Under the pieces are notes generated by a model. It searched no databases. It worked only from the letters and a program-made list of their open reading frames with translations, and had not been told where the DNA came from. The position numbers and the translations under genes were made by a program. A DNA stretch of 50,651 nucleotides from Cruorifilaria tuberocauda (Eukaryota; Nematoda; Chromadorea; Rhabditida; Onchocercidae): the NCBI GenBank assembly GCA_013365365.1, contig JABVXU010000394.1:1-50651 (forward strand), written 5' to 3'. Positions within the stretch are counted from its first letter, which is position 1, and every line of letters starts with the position of its first letter. Positions 23,001-34,847 of the stretch are shown piece by piece.

Positions 23001-26000
23001 CATCAACCATTCATTCTCCTCTTTCCACATCTCTCTTCCTCCTCCTCCTCTTCCTCTTCCTCTTTCTCCTCCCCTTCCTCTTCCTCTTCCTCTTCCTCTT
23101 CTGTGCAACCTAACCTGTCACTGCAATTTCCTTTTCCTTCTTCAGGTTTCATTCCTTTTGTGAGTTGTGCGAAAAGTTGACACATTGTGAACTGACTGTG
23201 TTATATCTCCATAACATAACATTATGTATAGTGCTCCTCTCTGTGACATATCTCAGAAGCTGTCAATAGTTTTTTTCCATCATTCCATCTATTTCAATTC
23301 TCTCTCTACCTCTCCTTCTTCCTCTCTTCTGTTCATTACTTATTAGTTTAGTTTTTTTTTCCTTAACATTAATTCCTTTCTTATTCATCTTGTTATTGTT
23401 GTGACATACTCATTCCTCTTCCATTCCTACATATTATTATTTTATTTCTAGCTAATTTGCGTAACCTGTGATATCTTTAGAAGAGATTTGTTCGAATCAT
23501 TCCGTTATGGTTATTTTTGTCAGGACAAATCAACCATTTATTGTAATGTTCATGATGATATGATGTGACAGATTCGCGAAGGTGAACGCATAGGGTAGTA
23601 ATGATGATGATGATGATGATGATGATCATCATCATCATCATCCAGTCATTTCATCTGGAATAGAACACTTTTATCATCAGACAGATGCCTTTTATTGTTT
23701 TCTTCTTCATGCAGTTTCATGTTTTATAGTAACTATCATGATTTTTAATCAACGATTCTCGAGTTCACTTTAATGAACACGTAATGTTTCTTTTCTTAGA
23801 TTTATCTTCTAGCAGTCTCTTCACTTCAATTTCAATCATAGCAAGTGCCCCCTGATTAATGAGGGTTAACCGATTCGATGATTTCATCCCACTTTCATGA
23901 TTAATTTTGCTTGTAACAATTTTCAGGATTAGCACTACTTGAATATGAACTTTTTCTTCTATCCCTTACACCTAATTTCTTTGCTAGCTTTTATTAATTG
24001 CTCTTAGAAAGATTGATTTTGAAGTTGTTGTCTTCCCCTTCCCCTTCCCCTTCCCCTTCCCCTTCTATGCTCTCCATGTTTTTTTGCAGGAATTGTAAAA
24101 CTCTCGAATTTTTTCAATATTAAAATCATTTATAATGGAGTGGTATTTTGATTAATTTGTAGCATATAGTAATTTTGGTAGAATGCTTGTGTTTAAAAAA
24201 AAAAAATTATTCCTCCTTGTTCTATCATTCTGATTTGATATTCAGCTAGTCAACTAGACAATGAATGTATAATTGGCATGATGCTGGGAAAGTTAGGTGT
24301 GCTGCCATTCAATATGATTACGAACATTTTTCATTTTCACCAAAGTGGAACACTGTTCTGTAACGTGTGCAACTTTTCCATGTATCATTAAGTTGTGCAC
24401 TATCTGCATGTCATAGCATCGAATGCGTCACAATTTTTTAATGGTGTAATGTATCATGTGTTGAACTAAGTTCCTTTTCGTTAAATTTAACAATATTTGA
24501 ATCTTGTATGGAGCAATTTTTACTTATTTACTCTACTTTAAGGCTTGGCAAATTTGGTTTTTAACATTAGCCTTGATTGGCTTTTGGTATAAGTAAGGTT
24601 TTTTTTTTTTTAATTTTTATGTTAAATTATATCTGTTTGTGTACATAGAGAGAAAGAGAGAGAGGTACACATCATCCTCTTCCTATATATGAATACCGTC
24701 TTTTCACTATGCATACATTTTATATACTGTTACCTTTTGATGTGCATTTGTGGTCGGTTGGCCTCGTTTCTCGTCGTTTACTTTCTTTTTCAATAATAAT
24801 CGAACTTCATGCTTTGTAAAGACCTCTTGTTCACCTGGACATTTCTGGTCAGTTCGTTAACCTTTTACTATTGCTGATAATAAGATGTGTGCTTTCATTA
24901 TTATTGTTGGTTAATTTCAAGAACATTAGGTATATTTACAATTCATACTTCTCTTTGGATGGTAGGTTTTCACCTTAGGTGATAGTAAAATATATTTGAT
25001 GGGTCATCGATGAATTGGGCAGTGCTAGGATGTTTAAAATGAATTAAGGTGCATGAGATTAGAAGCAGCATGAGAGGGGGTAGGAGAAGTATGCGCAAGA
25101 TGCTTGCTGCTTTTTGGGCCATGTCACTCCGGTATGACTGATGCTAGAATAGCAGAGCGGAGAGAGAGAGGTAACTAAGGGTCATGTCGTGGGTGTGCTA
25201 GCTAGACTAAATATGAACGAACAGAGAGAGAGATGAGTGAATTGGGTAGGGATGTATGAATGGTGATGGTGATGGTGGTTGTGGTTGTGGTAGTGATGAT
25301 GTGATGGTGGTGGAAAGGGACATGGATTGAATTTCACGAATAGCGAAAGGGAGCTTGCTTGCTTCCTTGCTTATTTTTGCTTGATGCCCCAAGGCGGCAG
25401 CAGCAGCAGCACAGCAGGGCTTCATAAACACCCATTTTAAGCCCACTAGCTATCGTCGTCGTGTTGCGATTATGCATCGCACATCATTAGCGTTTCTGGT
25501 TCCCTCATCCTTTTCCCATCATAACCACCAGATACGGACATTGAAGCACACCCAGCGCTGGCTGCTAAGCTGCTCTAAGCCTAGTGGCTAATAGTACTGG
25601 ATGCTGCTGCAGCTACCCGTTATTGACAGTTGCGAATGCTACTGCTTTATCCCGAATAACCTCACTTCTCTTCCTCAGGAAGTTATTGGGAAGGGTGGGT
25701 GGGTCGCGCATTTGTCGAGGGTATATTAAAACGGAGGCAGTTCAGTTTTTTAATAATTATTATATCAGGAGGATAGTATAGAATTAAAAATTTAGTAGCA
25801 GTAGTTGCTCTTTGTTTTATCACTTTTTAAAACAGATGAGGATTACTTAATGTCATGGATTTTTTTAGTTTTCGATTCAGTTTAAAGTTGATTTGTGACA
25901 TTATGAAGTGGGTCCTTATTCTCCCGTATGCAACGATTAAAAAGTGTGCTTACATTTGATAGAGAAGTGAGGTGGAGAAATGGCGGAGAGAGGAGGCTGC

Positions 26001-29000
26001 TAGGGAGGGAGTGTGGATTTGTCCAAAGCGCATGTTATTTGATTGGCAGTATAACAAGATTTCCCAATAATTTCACTGCATATTCTCAGGATTAATTGAC
26101 ATATGGGTAACAACCTTTCTCATCTGTTAAAATGGTAATCTTATCATGTTCCTCTTGTTGACCTCTTCAGCATGAACTCTTTATTCGAGCCAGGACAACG
26201 ATGCTGAAGTTTGGCATGTCGCATGATATATAATTTACACGTGGAAGTTTTTCTACTGCATCTTTTGTGATGTCATCTTCTCACTCTCATTCCACTATGT
26301 CAGGTGATCATCAGATAACGTGTTTTGCTAGATGATAATTCATTTCGTGAAATGGTATAAATGCACTCTGACGAGAAATATCCTCAAAATTTCTCCCCAA
26401 TTTTTAGCCGAAGAGAGTGCTCGGCGCCTGGGACTTCGACTCAACCTAAGTATTTTCAAGCGTAGGTGAGCAAAGTTTCAGGTGTTCGAGCGCCTTCGCA
26501 TTTTCCTCTTTCTGTATACCTATTGAATTAAAAAATTAAGCATCAATTTTCATTGATTACAGTAAGGTAGTGATGTGATCCGAGAAAGGGTAATATAGGA
26601 AAGGACATGAGATAGATAGGTTGTTAGTCCTATTACTGCAACATGTTTCGTGACTATGTTATTGAAAACTGAAAGGATGAGAGGGAGTTCGAGGGAAGTG
26701 AAAAGGGTCGTTTGGACCGGATAGTTGCGGCACTCAAAGCAATTATAGTGAGAGTTGTATATGTCTTTGTATGTGTATGCATGTATGTATGTATATATGT
26801 GTATGTATGTGTTGCTGCACTTAGTTGTTGAAATGAACTGTGACGATTGGAAGAGGAAGTAATTATTGATTTCTTTTTTTTTTTTTTTTTTTTGCTGCTA
26901 CCGGTAAAGGGCACTAATTAAACTTCTAGGCCTCTCACCGATGCGAAGAGCATGGCATATATATGAATTGCTTTTCTCTTCTATGCTACTCTATTATGAA
27001 ATTATATCTGTTGCATCGTAAGTATCTAATACAAAGGGACCAACTTTAAAGTGATTTATTTGATACATTGTTAGCTTATTGAATTATAATTTAAGCATGT
27101 TTAGGGTTTTTTAGGAATAATAATTGAGAAATATGTTTTTTTTTTTTTTTGAGTAAGATTGAAAGCAGAAATAAATTTGAACATTTTGTTATCTGTTTGG
27201 AATTATGAAAGAAATTTTCTTTTTTTTTTTTTTCAAATTGGTTTGAAGATTGTTGAAGTCTTTTATTAGGTTATTGTGAGAATTACAATAACTACAGTAT
27301 GATACTTGATAGTGCAGTGGTTTTAGGGCGTATAAATTCAGCACGAAGTATCCGAAGGACAAGTGAGCCTCATTAGAATAAAACACTCTTTGTTAGTCAT
27401 GTGGGGAGTACTGTAAAGGAGGATATTCCATTTTAACTTGCTTCATCTCCTTTATTGATATCCCATCGACCGTTGACAGTTTGTCAATCAACGAGTGCAT
27501 TAGTTGGGAGATGAGGGAGGAGATGGAAATGTAGAAGTGTTTATCATTGGTTATTGTTGGATGCAGTAAAATTAATGGAATAACAGCTAATTCCAGCATT
27601 TAAAACACGATATCAGATGGTGAATTCTGTTTGGTAATGCAGTTGTATTGGTTAGTAAACATTTTTCTTTTTCAGTCATTAAATGTGAAGTATGATATTT
27701 TGGAATTTTCGAAGTTACTTATTCAAATTTAACCATTGTATAATTTTCTGTTGATGATGGTGCCTTTTATGAAATAAAATATTTGATGTATTGGTTAAGA
27801 TATTTGATGACAGTAAGGAGGGTCATATAATGTAGCCCGTAATTGTCAAGTGGAAACTGGTTCCTAACATAATTCTTAGAAACGATAAGATTATAGCTCA
27901 ATAAACCGACTCATGAAGAAGAGCAACCGAAGGAACGAATTCGGAAAAATCGTAAACATATTCGCGTTCGGTACCGCTCACCACTCACTTCAGAAAGTGA
28001 TGAAAATTCAAGAAGCACTTCGGTTCATCGTGGTGATGATGGTTCGTTCTCATCGGAATCAAGTTTACAAAGACGTGAAAAGCGTTTAGCACGTGCCCGA
28101 CGTTTTGGTATTGAGCCTCCATCGCAAATTGTTGATGTAAGTACTGTTTTGCAAAGTTATCAGTATATCGTAGTATGTCGTTGGTGAACATAAAATGTTT
28201 GTGTTAGTCCATGAGGTTTGGTCCTTCTTTTGAGTGTTTATTTTGTGGAGTAGTGCTCTTCGTTATGAAATATTAAAAGGAGAAATCTCAACTCGAAGTG
28301 ACTCTGTTATTTATCGTTTCGCTTATCGATTGGTTACTAAGTTTGCTTGAACTTTATGCGTTTACAGGATAAGAAATAAACTTTGCAAAATTTAGTATGT
28401 CATTGGTAGTCTATTAATAGCACAGTATTTAAAGAATATTTTTGCGAGGTTGTAGGACTTATTTCTACGACCTCGAACCATCCAGTATTTTTTAATGAGC
28501 AGACAAATATGAAAAGTTCTCTAGGGAGGCGTAAGTTTACAAGTTTCGTTCGATTGCTTGGAAAAGTCCCAGGCAACATTTGGAAGATGAATACACCCGA
28601 TCAGAAAAAAACGTAAATTTGCTTAACATGCATTGATGATTGAAAGTGATAATGCATTTGTTGCTCATATGAGCAGCTTTAAGTAGTTTTAAATAATACT
28701 AAAATATTTCAAATTATCTTTAAATAATGGGTAATGCAATAAAATTTTCCTTGAAATTAAATTTATATAAAACTAAGCACTAACAGTAACATACGGTTAA
28801 GGAAATAAGGAGTGTTATACCCAAATATGGAGGTCCTAATTTTATTTCATCCTTATTGGACAATAGAAGGCTTAATGAAGAGAAGTGTGTCTTGATTAAT
28901 GATAATATGATTTATAGTTTCCAAAAGGTTAAGTCAATTTCTATATGCATCTTTTATAGTATTAAGATGTTGCAACGCTTCGCAGATTTTTTGTCGGTCA

Positions 29001-32000
29001 TTTACGAGATGTTGTATTTAGCCAGCCAATTCCATCATTTTCAGGCACAGTGTAATACAGTAATAATCGCAGTAGTTTCTTAACACTTGAGTGTAACGTT
29101 TATACTCTTTAATGAATAGTACATCGTTGATAGGGGCAAAAGATGCGAAAAAAATTATTGGTAATTGTACCTTTCTGTGATGTTCCGGAATAAGTACAGA
29201 GATTTTTCTGAAAATTGGTTCGAATATTCGGTAGTGCACGAACATAGGTGATATATGCATTGATAGATTGCTGTTTCTTTTATTTTTTGGATTTTCGTGT
29301 ATTACTTTTGGAGGAGTTGAAGGATTGATCAAAGAAAGTTTTTTTATTCATCAACTTTGGTGGTGTAGTTTTTGGTAGTTCTCAGCATTTTTTTCTTTCA
29401 TGATTGAGAGAGTACAGTGCATGCACTTTAAGTTTGCAAAGACAAAATCTTCCTCTTTGAAGTTTCATTCCGCATTTTCAAAGATTGATACGTATCACAT
29501 GCTTATCTTCTTGTGCAGGGGAAGACAATGGGGCGTCCGTTTATTGGACTCTGTATAAAAAAGCTCTCTCATGCTTTTTATTTGTATCATATACTTTGTT
29601 ATGCATATACATGATGTTTTTTTTCTCTTCCTCATTGTTAAGTGCCTGAAATATTGTGCTTTTTCCCTTCGTTTTTTCTGTATGGAAATAAGTTATGACC
29701 AGAATTAAATTGAATATTGGTAATCTACAGATTCCCACTTTTACATTAGAATGCTTGTATAGTTTTAATAAGGGATGAAGTAAAAATTCAAAAAAAAGGT
29801 AACCTTTTCAGATCGAAGAGTCTGAAGTGGAAGAGTTATATCGTTCAATGGGTGTTCGGACGCGTAGTTCCCATCACAGACTTCATTCTGTATACGTGCG
29901 AGGCGTTGATGGTCTTTCAACATATGAAATTGAAAAGTATACTTTCACTGCTGTTATACCTTCTGATTTAACTTTTGTAGTTGTTCAGCTTAATCCTATT
30001 TTGTTTTAGCTTATTTTGGAATTTATCAGCGATTTACTGTAGAATATTACTACTACCTTTTAACTTTATCCGTTAAATTTAAGTGGTAAATTTAAAATTT
30101 TATCATTAGATTAAGGTTTTTCTTGACATTTTGATTCATGTCGGTAAAACTCAGCGCGAAAGTGTTCTATTAGAGTTAAGAGCGGTGGAGAAAATTCTTT
30201 TGAATTGAATAAGATGGTGTAATTTTATTTTGGTTAATAGTAATGATTTTTTTTCATTTCAGAATATTCGCTGAATTTGATCCAGTAGCGGTCGAAATGA
30301 TTGACGAAGTGAGCTGTAATGTGGTTTGGGATGATCGTTTTGCTGTTGCTAAAGTACGAGTAGTTCATTTATTGCGAATGGTTATTCATTTTGTTCGGGG
30401 AAATATGTTAATGAATTCAATATCACATATTTGTTTAGTGACATTACACTGCACGACTTTACTGGTGTGAGTGCATTCGCACATTTTCCCATTTTTGGTT
30501 AGTGTAAATGGTTTGATAAGTAATGAGAAAAGGTTGCACCACCTGACGATTGCTTTTGCTTGAAATATAATATCCAAGGACAAAGATGAGAACATTTTGA
30601 AATATAGTTTATTGCCTTGTCTTAGATAGACTGTATGCATTTTTCTCGGTTATATTTTGCCAATTTAAAGACCATAAAATGTTACTGTTGAAGATGATGT
30701 TAGAGATGACGAAACCATTAAAACGAATTCGTAGCAGTCGACAAGTGGAAGAGGGTGAAGTTGCGGACAGTGGTGAGGAAGAAGATGGTGAAATGCGAGA
30801 GGAGCAAGGCGATGATGTGACGATCAGTAACGTTAAAAGTTCCTAATCTCTTTTCTTTTTAGAATAAAAGCTTTATAAAGAATTAAAATCAATAAGTCGG
30901 TTTTTTGGATATTAATTTGAAAAGTTTTTATAGTATTCATATATGTAAAAAAGATGGTATTGGGATCTATATAGATATGATACTAGGATCTATATAGAAT
31001 TGCAAAATTTGTAGAATTTGAATTTTCCCTTAATAATTGAAATGCTATCTAGGGTTGTCGAATAAGGGAAGCATGGAAGCTAATGTAATTGAGGTAGAAG
31101 TTGATCAAGTTGAAGTACCACCTGGTGAGTTTATTTGATATGTCATCACGGCTTTGTGCAACAGAAAGAAGGTCGATAATTAATTAGATAGTGTGATGGG
31201 CTATACTTACGTTGAAATGTGGATTAAAAAAGTGAAGTATTTATAATTCTGTTGAATTTGTCGGAAAGAAGAGCTTGTTTTTTCATTGATCATGTAGTGT
31301 TTAATGAAAAATTTCCTAATAGGTGATCGATAACTATTTTGTGAGAGGAGCTTACGTTCCTGCTTCTTTTTTTTGGTTAATTTTGTTGACAAAAATACTT
31401 TCTTTCAAACTATCTGGGAGTTATAATTTCCGTGAAATAGAAGAATAAAGACAGGATCAAAATAAATATTGATTTTGTAGGAAAATGGCGTGTAATTACG
31501 AAACATGTTGGACATAAGCGGCTGATTATACTGCGATTTAGTTTAAGAGAAGATATAGCAAAAGTAAGATTTTTTTTCCTTCGTGATACTTATAAAGGAT
31601 TAATGTACTACCTTTCCTCTCTATCCAACATAGTTGTATGGTTTGTTACGGGGAAGCAGAAACGTCTAATCATTTTTTGATATGACTGGACCAAGATGTT
31701 AACGCAGTGAAGGAGTAGGGAATGAGACTAGTAAGGTGGATATAATCGTTGAATATTGAATTTTTATGGATAATGATGCAAAGAATTGTTTTTATTGTTA
31801 GCTTTCTAGTATTGAATTTTTAACTTTTAAATTCACTTATTTAACTTTGGAGCTTTTATTTATTCCTTTATTTTTGGTTTATTTCTTTTAATATTTGAAA
31901 AAATTCCATCAAATAATGTAGTTGTATCTAAGGGTCGCAGAAATTCAATGGATATACGACGAAAAGTCCCTACAGATTCGGTGGATCCAGGTAAGAATTC

Positions 32001-33077
32001 AAAAAATGAATTATATTACTTTATTATTTGTCCGTTATTTCTGAGATTGAAAAGTTATGAGATTTTCTGCGAATCCTTCTGTTTGTAGTTAAGAAGTTTG
32101 AGAGACATCATCCATCTAATCTATCATGCATCCATTTTGAGATTGCTGTTTCTAACCTTGAGAAATGTATTCTCGTTTTAGACGGTTACTCCTATAAATG
32201 GATGAATCGAAGAAATCGAGTACGACCTGGATTAAATGTCTTTGATGAAAAGGGTAACGAACTGGAATGGGATTATGAGCATGATACGAGGTATGTTTAA
32301 GAAAGACTGATTATTCTAGACTGGTGTCGAAAAACAGGATGGATTTGAATTGAAGTGTTCCCAATTGGCAGATATTCATCGATTTTGCAGATTTTATGAA
32401 GAGCCTGAAAAAGCAACAGAAGAAGACAAGGACAGCTCACCAATACCAGAAGATGATAAAGAGATTGTTGTTGGTACAAGAAAACATAAAATCAAGACTC
32501 GTGGACGTGGAGCAAAACGGTTTAAAACTGTCACTGCTTCACTGTCTGGTACTGGATCGTTGGCAGCTGATCGTGAAGACCTCCAGTAAGAATTTCGTCA
32601 TATTTCGGTGAAAAAGAAGTAAACGAATATAAAAATAGTGAACTTTGAAAATATAATTATAACCAATTTATCAGCTCTTAGAATAAAAATGACTGAATTT
32701 CCAGACAGAAGGAGTAACAATAGTTAATGCTGTAATATATCAAGTGGTGGTAAGAAATATAATTCTGATCTTAAAAATTTGCTTGATCCAGATTATAAAA
32801 TCTCTGACTCAGTTTAAATTCTTAAATGTTGTGTACGGATAATAAGAATGACTTTTGTGAACAGTGGGATTCTAATCATCGTTTTTAGTCAATAATTTTC
32901 TTGGATTGCAGCCCAATCAAACGAAATTTCACAAGCGCTAATCATGGAAATGATACTAGAGATGATGATGGAAGTGATCTGAGCGATGACCGTGATCCAA
33001 GTCCAACACCACAGCCTTGGGATTTGAAAAAAACAAGTGTGCATTTGCGCGTCTCTAGAAAGGATAACAAAAAGTGA
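14082..33077 (+). CDS. NCBP3: Nuclear cap-binding protein subunit 3 (NCBP3)
   Basis: NCBP3 is reported to pair with NCBP1 in an alternative cap-binding complex for mRNA export. Twelve phase-consistent exons give 456 residues: 14082-14097, 14412-14494, 27897-28136, 29812-29936, 30263-30353, 30694-30826, 31053-31124, 31481-31563, 31933-31990, 32182-32290, 32391-32585 and 32912-33077. An acidic N-terminus (DLDFTEDELLGDEL) is followed by the family motif REKRLARARRFGIEPP. The RRM-like core spans about residues 138-185 (VYVRGVDGLSTYEIEK, SCNVVW). A conserved block PPGKWRVITKH...LIILRFSLREDIAK follows, then a low-complexity tail ending HLRVSRKDNKK. At the position of the human WLDD motif this protein has MIDE (167-170). 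The second intron is 13.4 kb. Linking exons 1-2 to the rest rests on phase and the expected acidic N-terminus, so it is less certain than the core. Confidence 0.85.
21431..21650. repeat. Short direct duplication in the intron
   Basis: The string AATGTAATAATTAGTAGTTA followed by ATTACAA occurs near 21433 and again near 21618, about 185 bp apart. The sequence between the copies is unrelated AT-rich DNA. Confidence 0.6.
22434..22493. repeat. Heptamer tandem repeat (GCCACTY)n
   Basis: About eight copies of GCCACTT or GCCACTC lie in a row, degenerating to CACCACTCC. They sit in a GC-rich island of the long NCBP3 intron. Confidence 0.9.
22836..22900. repeat. Interrupted CAG trinucleotide repeat
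   Basis: A run of about eight pure AGC/CAG units is followed by interrupted units (TAACAGCAGCAG, GTAGTAACAGCAG, GAGCAGCAGCAA). The open frames it creates on the minus strand (poly-Cys, poly-Ala) are low-complexity by-products. Confidence 0.9.
23034..23102. repeat. Polypyrimidine CTC/CTT tract
   Basis: Nearly 70 bases of C and T only, mostly CCTCTT and CTCCTC units, next to the GC-rich island. Mirror-symmetric pyrimidine tracts like this can form triplex DNA (known property; not shown here). Confidence 0.9.
23600..23642. repeat. ATG/CAT palindromic microsatellite
   Basis: A run of ATG units turns directly into ATC units. This makes a perfect 34-bp palindrome (23609-23642) centred at 23625/23626 (GATGATCATC). 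Confidence 0.9.
24033..24066. repeat. (CCCCTT)5 hexamer repeat
   Basis: Five consecutive CCCCTT units form a pure pyrimidine tract within the long intron. Confidence 0.9.
25258..25312. repeat. GGT/GAT-rich microsatellite
   Basis: Mixed GGTGAT, GGTTGT and GATGAT triplets with strong strand asymmetry (G and T only for much of the run). It lies within the second GC-richer island of the intron. A short CAG run (GCGGCAGCAGCAGCAGC) follows near 25393. Confidence 0.85.
26765..26815. repeat. ATGT microsatellite and nearby poly-T
   Basis: A degenerate (ATGT)n run. About 60 bp further on, at 26872-26893, is a poly-T run of more than 20 bases. Confidence 0.85.
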
Positions 33078-34045
33078 TCCAAACAGCTAGAATTGATGGT
33101 AATCGTAGTTGACTACAGTTGCAAAATTTTGGAACTGTTTAGCGTTTTGGATGTAAATTTTACAAATATGATGAAGCTTCTTTATATAACAGAGGGAAGA
33201 AGAGAGGGCAGAAAATGAATAAATGAAAGAAAATGTATGAAAAAAAATTGATCTTAGGGATCATTGTTTACAGATGAATGGGAATGTACAATCTATCAAT
33301 GCATTGTTTCCATTTTTTCGATAATTGCAAATGTTAAGATTTTTTAAGCTTGCAGCTGTATGTTCTATTTTCTTTTCGAAATATGATAAATTTTATTTAT
33401 TCTGTATTTTAATGAATCAGAGTATTCTGGGCTTTAAAAATCTGTGACTACAATCCTTTCATGATTAATGGAAGGTTGGTCCGAAATCTAAGGAATAAGC
33501 GATGAACGTTTGTTAAATTCTCGAAACTGTCAGGATGTTAATTAATAGATAGATATATTGTTACGATATATTGAGTTGATTAATCCAAGATTGCAAGGAA
33601 GTGAAATATCAGTTGATATTTCTTCTAAAGTTTTAGCCCAATTTTATCAACATACTTCCAAGATTTAGCAGTAAGGTACACTTTAAATGTGAATTTAGCA
33701 AAATCATAACAGAATATCTCGAAAGACAGAACTATCATCAGGTGAAGGGTGTTAAATCCTGGAAATATTTATTTTATAGAAAGCATTGCTTATATATATG
33801 AACATTGCTTTATATCATATTGAAATCATCTTAATATCGAGAAATTTCGTTGAAAAGTTTATGTTCATTCTTCTGAATTTTAATATCCTTTATTAATGAA
33901 TAATATTAATTTAATCGAAACATTTGTAAAAGAAATGTGCAGGAAATGAAGAGATTTGACGATACGTTTATGATCAAATTCAAGTTTATATTGTTCCGCA
34001 TTGAATTGACAATATTTTTATGATCAAATTTACGAGGTTTCTTCC
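33078..34045. other. NCBP3 3' UTR and intergenic spacer
   Basis: An AATAAA at 33218-33223, 141 bases after the NCBP3 stop, is a plausible polyadenylation signal. The rest is AT-rich with no supported exon. Confidence 0.5.
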
Positions 34046-34809
34046 ATGTTATCGTTGGTGGATAGAGTAAGATAAATTTGATAGGATATTTCTGATAACT
34101 TATAAATAGATGTTTAATTTTTTCTGATTACGTAATCAACTATCGATCACATTTCTCATTTCAATTTTCATTTGCGATACAGCCCCGTAATAAAGTTGGA
34201 AGATTGGGAAAAGTAGGTAATGAGAGATGTTGCAAATAGTTACCGCATGAAATGGAAGTTACTTGATAAAGTTTTCACATCGATATTTGGTATATCTCGG
34301 TAGTGCAGCAAGGGTATTAATTTCTAGGGATTTTTTTTTTCTGTTGAAATGAAGTGGTTATAAGTTAAATCTAACATCCCTAATAGAGCGGTCGGTTTCT
34401 GATTCGTATCATATCAAAACGACCATTGTTTAATACGAATGAAGAGCAGTTGCAGAGAATACGAAATACTGTTAAGTGGTTTTGGCGGGTATATCGAATT
34501 TCAAAATATGAGGAAAGAGTTGCACCTGTCCGGCTTTACCTCGGTGCTTTTTGTGCATTAGGTGTTGACAGGTTGTTTGTATTTGAATATAGCTTGTTTG
34601 GTTGATGATTACTTATCATATTTTATCAATTTTCAAAAAAGTAAAGTTTTGTAAAAATCTGAATTTCTATAATTTCTTTAAGAGCAGCATGGAAATTGAT
34701 GTTATATTTAAAGGAGATGAATCGTTTGAATACTTATACATTTTGGATTGCTTACTGTACCGCGAAGGAATTATTAATTGTTCGGAGTATTCTAATTACA
34801 ATATTTTAG
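34046..34809 (+). CDS. Orphan 120-aa protein directly upstream of RNR
   Basis: I do not recognise this protein. Exons 34046-34066, 34183-34212, 34387-34571 and 34683-34809 (TAG) join in phase with GT-AG introns of 116, 174 and 111 bp. The start is MLSLVDRPRNKVGRLGKSGR. A basic N-terminal third is followed by aromatic-rich helices (TVKWFWRVYRISKYEERVAP) and two moderately hydrophobic stretches, VRLYLGAFCALGV and about the last 25 residues. That layout would suit a small mitochondrial or membrane-associated protein (inference). Its stop codon lies 38 bp before the RNR ATG on the same strand. The TAG itself completes an acceptor-like ATATTTTAG, so the pair may form an operon. Exons 3 and 4 are better supported than the two short first exons. 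Confidence 0.55.
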
Positions 34810-34847
34810 TTAATCAAGTAATCAATCAAATATACTCTTCGATTACA

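Larger units (their letters stand above)
14495..27896 (+). other. Very long NCBP3 intron, microsatellite-rich
   Basis: This 13.4-kb interval between two phase-matched NCBP3 exons contains no recognisable conserved gene on either strand. It differs from its surroundings: many microsatellites, poly-T runs (for example near 18045, 26875, 27130 and 27220), and GC-richer islands near 22.08-23.2 kb and 25.05-25.75 kb. It may carry regulatory elements, an internal promoter or noncoding transcripts (inference). It could also hide a short-exon gene that I cannot identify. Confidence 0.55.

Noticed and set aside
23003..23185. Glu-rich and Ser/Pro-rich open frames
   Set aside because: Translation of the CTC/CTT tract; low complexity on both strands.
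29018..29332. 104-codon minus-strand open frame in an NCBP3 intron
   Set aside because: It starts with MINPSTPPKV, but there is no splice, family or composition support. Length is within chance for this AT-rich DNA, and it runs antisense inside a confirmed intron.
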